The translations under genes were made by a program, and so were the position numbers. Positions 6,925-11,711 of a DNA stretch of 11,711 nt are shown one piece after another (the first letter of the stretch is position 1; each line of letters begins with the position of its first letter). A model generated the notes under the pieces. It did no database searches. It had not been told where the DNA came from and saw only the letters and a program-made list of their open reading frames with translations. Source of the stretch: Solirubrobacterales bacterium 70-9 (GTDB taxonomy: Bacteria; Actinomycetota; Thermoleophilia; Solirubrobacterales; 70-9); contig MKSH01000042.1 of assembly GCA_001898095.1 (NCBI GenBank), forward strand, positions 23,207 to 34,917. The letters run 5' to 3'.

Positions 6925-6931
6925 CTCCTTC
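6925..6931 (-). promoter_or_regulatory. Ribosome binding site of the acyl-CoA dehydrogenase
   Basis: The minus strand reads GAAGGAG with 5 nt to the ATG at 6919. It settles the start against the upstream GTG at 6937. Confidence 0.8.
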
Positions 6932-6944
6932 AACCACGTTGCGA

Positions 6945-6964
6945 ACTTGAATTCAGTTTCAAGT
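6945..6964 (-). promoter_or_regulatory. Candidate TetR operator upstream of the ACAD-TetR operon
   Basis: ACTTGAA (6945-6951) and TTCAAGT (6958-6964) form a perfect 7-bp inverted repeat with a 6-bp centre, 20 bp in all, about 26 bp before the ACAD start codon. Size and A/T-richness are typical of TetR-family sites. A possible -10, TACACT, lies directly upstream at 6966-6971 on the minus strand, which would place the palindrome over the transcription start; no matching -35 is clear. The likely binder is the TetR protein encoded at the end of this operon (inference). Confidence 0.6.
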
Positions 6965-6979
6965 CAGTGTAGACGAGAA

Positions 6980-6997
6980 GCGCCCCGACCGGGGCGC
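6980..6997 (-). terminator. Probable terminator of the glutaminase gene
   Basis: GCGCCCC (6980-6986) pairs with GGGGCGC (6991-6997) around a 4-nt loop. On the minus strand it is followed by TTCTCGTCT, a short pyrimidine-rich tail. It lies 41 bp past the glutaminase stop and upstream of the ACAD promoter, so it would keep the two transcription units apart. Confidence 0.6.
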
Positions 6998-7038
6998 GGG
7001 TCGCGAACACTTGCCCGGGCGCCCTACGCGGCGACGGC

Positions 7039-8853
7039 TCAGCGACCGCCGAGGAGCGAGCCGACCTCGCGCGTCGCGCGGCCGATGATCTCGTAGTAGC
7101 CGGCGAGGAGGTTGCGGAGGAGGGCGGCCTGCAGCGCGGGGTTGCGCTCGCCGATCTCCTCGAAGGCGGCGAGGGTGAGGACCAGGCATTCACCGGCCGT
7201 CTCGGCGCGGACGCTGACCGGACGGGCGGAGGCGTCGGCGAAGGCGAACTCGCCGAAGGAGAAGCCGGGGGTCATGGTGGCGAGGCGGCGACGGGTGCCG
7301 TCGATCTCCAGCTCCAGGGTGACCTCGCCCTCGAGCAGCAGGTAGGCCGCGTCGGCCGGATCGCCGGCGGCGAAGATCGGCTCGCCCGCCTCGAAGGGGA
7401 GCGGGGCCATCGCCGCCGCGAGCGCCGCGAGCTGGGCGGGGTCGAACCCGCGCGCCAGCCGGTGCTCGGCGAGGGTGATGCGCGGTGCCGAGGCGGGTGG
7501 CGGACCGTGGGCGGCAAGCAGGCGGTCCTCGCACCACTCGGTGGCCCGGTCGAGGTCCGGGAAGACCTCGAGGCGCTCGGCATCCAGCCCCTCGAGGAGG
7601 TCGCCCTGGGAGGAGGCGACGATCGCCAGCGCCTTCCCCTCCGCCGCCATCGACTCGGCGAGCCCGACCAGGAGGCGGCCGGCGCCGAGGTCGATCTCGG
7701 TCACCTCGGTCAGGTCGAGGACCTCGACGTCGATCCCGGCGGAGCGTTCGACGATCCCGCGGACGACGCTCTCCATCGCCGCGAAGACGAGGTCGCCGTG
7801 GAGGATCTGGACCATGCAGCGGGAGCCCGCCGCGGCCAGCACCGCCGACTCGGCCTCGGGGCGGCGGCGGCGCGAGGGGACCTCGGCGACGGTGTAGGTG
7901 CGGCGCACCGCCGAGCGCGAGGAGCGGGCGACGTGGAGGAGGTTCAGGTTCAGGTCGGTGGAGATCTGGCGGCAGACCTCGACCCCGCGGACGCTGTTGC
8001 CGTGCGGGTCGAGCGGCGGCGAGAAGACGGCGATCCCGAGCTGGCCGGGGAGGACCGCGAGGACGCCGCCGCCGACGCCGCTCTTCGCCGGCATGCCGAC
8101 GTCGACCACCCACTCCCCCGCCGAGTCGTACATGCCGCAGGTCGTCATCACGCTCAGCACCCGGTCGACGAGGGCGCGCGCCAACACCCGGTCGCCGGTC
8201 AGCGGGTTGACCCCGCCGTTCGCCAGCGTCGCCGCCATCAGGCTCAGGTCGCGACAGTCGACGTTCACCGAGCACTGCCGGAAGTAGAGGTCGAGCGCCT
8301 CCTCCGGGTCCGCCTCCAGCACACCGAACGCGCGCAGCATGTGCCCGATCGCGCGATTCCGGTGACCGGTATCCCGCTCGGACTCGTACACCTCGGTGTC
8401 GACCTCGAGCGCGCGCCCGGCGAACCGCCCGTAGAAGTCGACGACCCGCCCCTCCCGCGCCGCCGCCGAACCCCCGGCGACCAGCGAGGTCGAGGTGATC
8501 GCCCCGGCGTTGATCATCGGGTTCAGCGGCCGTCCGCTCCCGGGCGCGAGGCTGATCGAGTTGAACGCCTCCCCGCTCGGCTCCCCCCCCACCTTCGCGT
8601 CGACCGCCTCGAATCCCCGATCCGCCAACGCCAACCCGTAGGTGAACGGCTTCGACATCGACTGGATCGTGAACCCGACCCGCGAGTCCCCGACCTCGTA
8701 ACAGTGCCCCTCGGTGGTGGCCACCGCGATCCCGAACGAATCCGGGTCGGCGAGCGCCAGCGGCGGGATGTAGTCGGCGACCGCCCCCGAGCTCTCCGGC
8801 AGCCACTCCTGGTGCAGGCGGGCGAGGTAGGCGTCGATCGGCGAGGTGGTCAT
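7039..8853 (-). CDS. glsA: Glutaminase A fused to STAS and cyclic-nucleotide-binding domains
   Basis: The protein has 604 residues. Residues 1-308 are a complete serine-dependent glutaminase (L-glutamine to L-glutamate plus ammonia): VADYIPPLA (25-33), the SxxK motif in QSMSK (Ser65, Lys68), NPMINAGAI (111-119), and TTCGMYDSAGEW through PAKSGVGGG (237-263). Residues about 345-450 are a STAS domain; the usual phospho-acceptor Ser is replaced (EIDLGAG, about 386-392), so it is not an obvious phospho-switch. Residues about 470-575 are a cNMP-binding domain with FGE (533-535) and Arg544 of the phosphate cassette, although ARPVSV departs from the usual RSA. I infer that the regulatory tail tunes glutaminase activity or location. 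The ATG at 8853 gives the usual N-terminal length for the family; an in-frame ATG at 8889 would add 12 residues, and the open frame running to 9588 overlaps the divergent gene and is not credible. Confidence 0.92.
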   Translation of the reverse strand: MTTSPIDAYLARLHQEWLPESSGAVADYIPPLALADPDSFGIAVATTEGHCYEVGDSRVGFTIQSMSKPFTYGLALADRGFEAVDAKVGGEPSGEAFNSISLAPGSGRPLNPMINAGAITSTSLVAGGSAAAREGRVVDFYGRFAGRALEVDTEVYESERDTGHRNRAIGHMLRAFGVLEADPEEALDLYFRQCSVNVDCRDLSLMAATLANGGVNPLTGDRVLARALVDRVLSVMTTCGMYDSAGEWVVDVGMPAKSGVGGGVLAVLPGQLGIAVFSPPLDPHGNSVRGVEVCRQISTDLNLNLLHVARSSRSAVRRTYTVAEVPSRRRRPEAESAVLAAAGSRCMVQILHGDLVFAAMESVVRGIVERSAGIDVEVLDLTEVTEIDLGAGRLLVGLAESMAAEGKALAIVASSQGDLLEGLDAERLEVFPDLDRATEWCEDRLLAAHGPPPASAPRITLAEHRLARGFDPAQLAALAAAMAPLPFEAGEPIFAAGDPADAAYLLLEGEVTLELEIDGTRRRLATMTPGFSFGEFAFADASARPVSVRAETAGECLVLTLAAFEEIGERNPALQAALLRNLLAGYYEIIGRATREVGSLLGGR

Positions 8854-8998
8854 CGCCGCGAAGCCTCGCAGGCCGCGAGCCTCGGGCATCGGGACCCAGC
8901 CGTGGGTCCGGACCTTGGACAAACGTTCCTTGCCCGGCCGGCCCGGCAATGCGAGAGTTGCGCCACCGACCCGACCCCCTCGCATCCGGAAGATCTCC
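8854..8998. promoter_or_regulatory. Divergent promoter region with a small hairpin
   Basis: These 145 bp separate the divergent glutaminase and secreted-protein genes and should carry both promoters. GGACCCA (8892-8898) and TGGGTCC (8903-8909) form a perfect 7-bp hairpin with a 4-nt loop in the glutaminase leader. GGTCCGGACC (8905-8914) is palindromic. I could not assign a reliable -35/-10 pair on either strand. Confidence 0.4.
8988..8992 (+). promoter_or_regulatory. Ribosome binding site before a TTG start
   Basis: GGAAG lies 6 nt before TTG at 8999. It supports that TTG as the start of the first secreted protein, since the codons that follow spell a basic n-region and a hydrophobic signal segment. 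Confidence 0.55.
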
Positions 8999-9618
8999 TT
9001 GAACCGAAAGTCCGCGGCGTCGTCCCTCGTCCTGGCCCTCGTCCTCGCCGTCGTGATCGCCGCCGCGGCCCAGGCGTTCCCCGATGCCCAGAAAGTCCCG
9101 GGACCACTCCCGACCTCCCAGGGAAAGGGCGGGTCACGCAGGCAGACATCGACTTCTTCAAGCACTGGGAGGGAGAAGTCGACACGGCCGACGAGAAACT
9201 CCGCCAGGGGGTCGAAGCGCTCTCCAAAGCCTGCGCCGTGGTGGTGAGAGGCCCGGCGGTGGCCAGGCCGCCGTTCAAGCGGGCGGCAGGCGCACAGGTT
9301 CCCGTCGCCGAAAGGATCGAAGCGCTCTGGAAGGGCCTCGACAAAGCGGCCAATGCGCTCGATCCGCGCAGTCACGCCTACTCGAACGGGAGGGTCGCGA
9401 ACCTCGTCGCCAGCACCTCCGACCTCCTCTCCCACGACTTCTTCGAGCGCCGGTCGGGCATCGACGGGGGACTGAAGATGGCCGCCGAACGGATCGCCCA
9501 CCTGGAGTGCCAGGTCGGCGAGCAACTCGCCACCTACAAGCGCGAACGGGCAAACGAGCAGGAGGACTTCCCCGACTCGATCAAGCACCTCGAAGTCGCC
9601 CTGAAGACGGAACCATGA
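8999..9618 (+). CDS. Exported helical protein of unknown family, read in two frames (-1 shift)
   Basis: I do not recognise this family. From TTG 8999 the zero frame gives a clear signal sequence, MNRKSAASSLVLALVLAVV then IAAAAQA (cleavage after about residue 26), and a short Pro-rich stretch. The frame then changes: from about 9121 the protein-like sequence (GRVTQADIDFFKHWEGEV and on, to the stop at 9616-9618) is in the -1 frame. At that point lies G_GGA_AAG in exact zero-frame phase. A shift there yields about 206 residues; without it the chain ends at 9247 after about 82. The -1 frame has no plausible ATG, GTG or TTG start between about 8902 and 9238. The mature part is charged and helical with two Cys (SKACAV, HLECQV). 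The stop overlaps the next start (ATGA), so the two are translationally coupled. Either frameshifting is programmed, the gene is a recent pseudogene, or one base is missing in the assembly. Confidence 0.6.
9121..9127 (+). promoter_or_regulatory. Candidate -1 ribosomal slippery heptamer G_GGA_AAG
   Basis: Zero-frame codons here are CAG GGA AAG, giving the canonical X_XXY_YYZ arrangement. After slipping, the codons GGG AAA continue straight into the long -1 frame. The same heptamer drives the -1 shift in phage lambda G/GT. Downstream, 9149-9159 can pair with 9172-9182 (11 bp, one G-U, 12-nt loop), but the 21-nt gap from the heptamer is longer than usual, and I see no upstream stimulatory Shine-Dalgarno. 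Confidence 0.45.
9149..9182 (+). other. Stem-loop downstream of the slippery heptamer
   Basis: TCGACTTCTTC (9149-9159) pairs with GGAGAAGTCGA (9172-9182) with one G-U pair and a 12-nt loop. It lies within the coding region. It could stimulate frameshifting, but its 21-nt distance from the heptamer is not ideal. Confidence 0.35.
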
Positions 9619-10562
9619 GAAGAGCCACCGTCGTCGGCCTGCTCTGCGCGGCCCTGGCGCTGACCCCGGCGACCGGTGCCTCGGCCGCCGGATCGATTAC
9701 CGCCACCGCGCTGAAGCAGGCTTTCCGCTCCGCCCACCCCGGCGCGAAGATCCTCTCGCTGCGCACGTCTGGTCTTCTGGCCGGGCCTTACGAGGGTGTC
9801 CTCTACCGCCCCGCCGGCACCAAGGGCCTCACCCGAGTCGACCTCGCCGTCTACCGCGGGCGAAGGCCGGTGACGCGGCCGGGGGCCGAGGTCGTCTACG
9901 ACCTCTCGCCGCGGCCCATCTGGCAGATCGCGATCGACGCCAAGATCGCCTGGACCACCAGCCTGGTCGAACTCCATCCGGCGGCGACCGCGCTCGGCTT
10001 CGAATCGGTCGAGGAAGCGATCCCCGCCTGGAGCCGCACCGAATCGACCTCGGGCAGCTTCGGCTTCTCCTGGACGAGCGCGCCGGAACCCTGGCTGCTC
10101 GGCTCGGGCGACGGGCTCGGGCTCCGGGGCAGGCTCGTGGCGGAAGGCTCGGCGACCACGCAGGTGAGCCAGACCGACGACCCGACCAAGGCGGTGACCT
10201 GCTCCAACCCGATCACAGAGCGCGACGGCGATGCCGGCGGCGGGTACCGACCGGTCGGGAAGCTGACCGCGGGAGGTCGGCGCGAGCGATTCGTGGTCGA
10301 AGGTTTCGACATTCTCGAAGCGATCCGCGGGGAAGAACGGGACGACTGCGTGACGCGTGGCGCCGCCGGGCCGGGCGTGCCGGGAGAGCGCGGCACCTTC
10401 ATGTACGTCGACGTGGACGTGCCGCAGGCGCCGTGGGTCTCCCCCACCACCGTCCCCGTGGAGCTCTCCTATGACCACCCGCAGAACTCGGCCGAACGCC
10501 GATTCGACGAAGCGCTGCGGATCGAAGGGCACGCGACCTTGCATCTGATCGGGTTCCGCTGA
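9615..10562 (+). CDS. Secreted protein of unknown family
   Basis: The protein has 315 residues and no domain that I recognise. Residues 1-24 form a clear Sec signal peptide: MRR, a hydrophobic core (ATVVGLLCAALALTP) and a cleavage site after GASA. The mature part is rich in beta-forming and Gly/Arg/Glu stretches, with two Cys (196 in AVTCSNP, 245 in DDCVTRG) that could form one disulfide outside the cell, and no further membrane segment, so it is probably released or loosely wall-bound. Its ATG overlaps the stop of the upstream gene (ATGA), implying translational coupling and perhaps a shared function. The same frame is open upstream to 9084, but that part is Arg/Pro-rich shadow sequence. A hairpin overlaps its stop codon. 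Confidence 0.82.
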   Translation: MRRATVVGLLCAALALTPATGASAAGSITATALKQAFRSAHPGAKILSLRTSGLLAGPYEGVLYRPAGTKGLTRVDLAVYRGRRPVTRPGAEVVYDLSPRPIWQIAIDAKIAWTTSLVELHPAATALGFESVEEAIPAWSRTESTSGSFGFSWTSAPEPWLLGSGDGLGLRGRLVAEGSATTQVSQTDDPTKAVTCSNPITERDGDAGGGYRPVGKLTAGGRRERFVVEGFDILEAIRGEERDDCVTRGAAGPGVPGERGTFMYVDVDVPQAPWVSPTTVPVELSYDHPQNSAERRFDEALRIEGHATLHLIGFR

Positions 10563-10578
10563 AGCCGGGACGGGCTTC
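10561..10578 (+). terminator. Small hairpin at the stop of the secreted protein
   Basis: GAAGCC (10561-10566) pairs with GGCTTC (10573-10578) around a 6-nt loop, starting within the stop codon. It lies between convergent genes and may be a weak terminator. It has no U-tract. Confidence 0.4.
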
Positions 10579-10591
10579 GCCGTACCTGCGC

Positions 10592-10654
10592 CCCTTCCGG
10601 GTCGGCCATCGCCAGCGATTCGCCGTCCGGCGACCAGGTCGGACCGTTGATGCC
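10592..10654 (-). pseudogene. Fragment of a TolB/PD40 beta-propeller repeat
   Basis: On the minus strand 21 codons read GINGPTWSPDGESLAMA and on through DPEG. This matches the PD40 blade signature (P-x-WSPDG-x-x-[LI]-A) found in TolB-like propellers. It has no start codon, lies in a 106-bp gap between convergent genes, and continues only a few codons before running into the antisense of the secreted gene. I read it as a relic of a lost propeller gene. A chance match over about a dozen positions cannot be excluded. Confidence 0.4.
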
Positions 10655-10668
10655 TCGTCGGCGGTTTC

Positions 10669-11523
10669 TCAGCAGGCCCTGAGGGCGTCGGCGTAGAAGC
10701 GCAGGTAGGTCGGCCAGTGGGCGTCCCAGTAGGCGGCGTCGTGTCCTCCGGGCCAGACGTGGGCGGTGAGGTCGGCATCCCCCCTGCGCAAGGCGGCGAC
10801 GAAGGCCGCGTTGCCGACCACGAACCAGTCTTCGTCGCCGTAGTCGTTCCAGACGCGCGTGTCGCCGAAGGCGTCCGGGTCGGCGCGCACCGCCGCGAGC
10901 ACGTCGTTTCGTTCGTAGTCGGCGCGGTCGTCGAAGGCCCCTTCGAATTCTTCGGCTTCCTCGAGCCAGAGGCCGGCCGAGTGACCTCCGACCGCGCAGA
11001 ACCGACCCGGGTGCCGCAGGCCGAGGTGATACGCCCCGAATCCTCCCATCGAGATGCCCCCGATCGCGACCCGGCGTGGGTCGGTGTGGAAGCGACGCCG
11101 GACGGTCGGGATGACTTCGGCCATCACGTAGCGTTCCCAGTCGCCACTCGCGCGGTCGTGCCACCAGCTCCTCTCCCCGTCCGGGAAGGCGACCACGGGC
11201 GCCGCAGCGCCGAGTCGGGTCAGCTCGGAGAGGACGGCGCGGTTGCCGAGGAAGCTCTCGTTGGAGCCGCCGGCGCCGTGGAGGAAGACCAGCAGGGGCC
11301 GATCGCCGACCGGAGCTCCGGTCGGCACGACGACGCTGACGGGAAGCTCCCGCCCGACCGCCCTGCTGTCGATCTCGACCTCGGCGATCCGCAGCTTCCC
11401 GCCGCGGACGAGCCCCTCGCGGGAGGGCGGCGCGACGGTCGTCGACCCGCCGGAGCCACAGCCGACGAGGAAGAGCACGAGGGCGAAGGCGAGAAAAGTC
11501 GCGCCGAGCCGACGAGACAGCAT
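10669..11523 (-). CDS. Lipoprotein alpha/beta-hydrolase (esterase family)
   Basis: The protein has 284 residues. The N-terminus is a lipoprotein signal: MLSRR, a hydrophobic core, then the lipobox LVGC (19-22), so the mature enzyme is probably lipid-anchored on the outer face of the membrane at Cys22, followed by a Gly/Ser linker. The hydrolase fold shows the oxyanion HGAGGS (82-87), the nucleophile elbow GISMGG (156-161, Ser158), an acid in DYGDEDW (Asp230 or Asp232) and His261 in GGHDAAYW. The pattern fits the esterase family of PF00756 (esterase D, mycolyltransferase and feruloyl-esterase relatives). The natural substrate is unknown; a cell-envelope or plant-polymer ester is plausible. The start is chosen to give the signal sequence; the Shine-Dalgarno is weak. 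The gene is convergent with the secreted protein and downstream of the partial gene at the window end, 76 bp away. Confidence 0.88.
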   Translation of the reverse strand: MLSRRLGATFLAFALVLFLVGCGSGGSTTVAPPSREGLVRGGKLRIAEVEIDSRAVGRELPVSVVVPTGAPVGDRPLLVFLHGAGGSNESFLGNRAVLSELTRLGAAAPVVAFPDGERSWWHDRASGDWERYVMAEVIPTVRRRFHTDPRRVAIGGISMGGFGAYHLGLRHPGRFCAVGGHSAGLWLEEAEEFEGAFDDRADYERNDVLAAVRADPDAFGDTRVWNDYGDEDWFVVGNAAFVAALRRGDADLTAHVWPGGHDAAYWDAHWPTYLRFYADALRAC

Positions 11524-11599
11524 CTGTCAAGCCTAGATGAGCGAGCCGCGGCGCCCCCGGGGGACCATACTGCCACCGACGAGTCGCGTCGCAGCCCTG

Positions 11600-11711
11600 C
11601 TACCTGCCCCCCTTCTTCGCGGCGCGGATGCAGCAGGCGCGTGCCTTGCCGTGCTTGCGCTTGCACTTGCGGAGAGCCCCGGCCCGTCGGGCCGCGGCCA
11701 GACACCTGACG
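11600..11711 (-). CDS. C-terminal tail of an unknown protein, 5' part outside the window
   Basis: Only the last 36 codons are visible, ending with TAG at 11600-11602. The tail reads ALRKCKRKHGKARACCI and then RAAKKGGR. Such Lys/Arg-rich tails with paired Cys (KCK...ACCI..A) are common at the ends of secreted repeat proteins in high-GC actinobacteria of the Thermoleophilia, from general experience. The Cys pair may make a disulfide. The identity of the protein cannot be told. It runs in the same direction as the esterase. The 76 bp between them hold no recognised terminator, only a CCCCCGGGGG palindrome at 11554-11563. Confidence 0.55.
   Translation of the reverse strand, partial: VRCLAAARRAGALRKCKRKHGKARACCIRAAKKGGR

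Noticed and set aside
6920..6937. GTG start at 6937 for the acyl-CoA dehydrogenase
   Set aside because: The GAAGGAG ribosome binding site lies between it and the ATG at 6919, which is the better start.
5720..7096. Plus-strand open frame of 458 codons opposite the acyl-CoA dehydrogenase
   Set aside because: It is a shadow of a well-conserved gene; open only because of very high GC at third positions.
7462..9120. Plus-strand open frame joined to the secreted protein domain
   Set aside because: This part is antisense to the glutaminase. Only the segment after about 9121 looks like protein, so the upstream ATG at 7462 is not its start.
8854..9588. N-terminal extension of the glutaminase to 9588
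   Set aside because: It would overlap the divergent secreted-protein gene, adds no domain, and the family's usual N-terminus fits the ATG at 8853.

Overview
This window is very GC-rich, densely coded bacterial DNA with almost every third codon position G or C. The gene set (a TetR-controlled acyl-CoA dehydrogenase of the ACAD10/11 type, a glutaminase-STAS-cyclic-nucleotide-domain fusion, Ala/Arg-rich secreted proteins, a Cys/Lys-rich protein tail, and a leaderless AAA ATPase) fits an actinobacterium. I favour the Thermoleophilia/Solirubrobacterales side, but that placement is inference from style and no rRNA or tRNA marker is present.

Layout. 1-709 (+) is the 3' part of a GH5 glycoside hydrolase. 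710-1394 is a gene-free stretch between two convergent genes, packed with inverted and direct repeats. 1395-2378 (-) is a mannose-1-phosphate guanylyltransferase-type nucleotidyltransferase. Divergent from it, 2506-3669 (+) is a membrane-anchored GGDEF protein with a degenerate HD-GYP half. 3727-4890 (+) is an AAA ATPase/DUF4143 protein with a probable leaderless promoter. A convergent terminator follows. 4991-5647 (-) and 5693-6919 (-) are a TetR regulator and an acyl-CoA dehydrogenase in one operon, with a 20-bp TetR-type palindrome upstream. 7039-8853 (-) is the glutaminase fusion. Divergent from it are two secreted proteins of unknown family, 8999-9618 (+, read in two frames) and 9615-10562 (+), joined by an ATGA overlap. 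10669-11523 (-) is a lipoprotein esterase, and 11600-11711 (-) is the C-terminal end of a further gene.

How the genes relate. There is no single pathway here. Visible units are the ACAD-TetR operon with its own probable operator, the translationally coupled pair of exported unknown proteins, and separate single genes.

The most notable points are: (i) a G_GGA_AAG heptamer, the same heptamer used by phage lambda G/GT, in exactly the right phase at the point where the first secreted gene changes frame by -1; (ii) a pair of inverted hairpins at 770-829 and 1132-1189 with identical 12-nt loops and covarying stems, each in sense orientation for the gene that ends upstream of it; (iii) an HD-GYP domain that keeps GYP but has lost its metal ligands.
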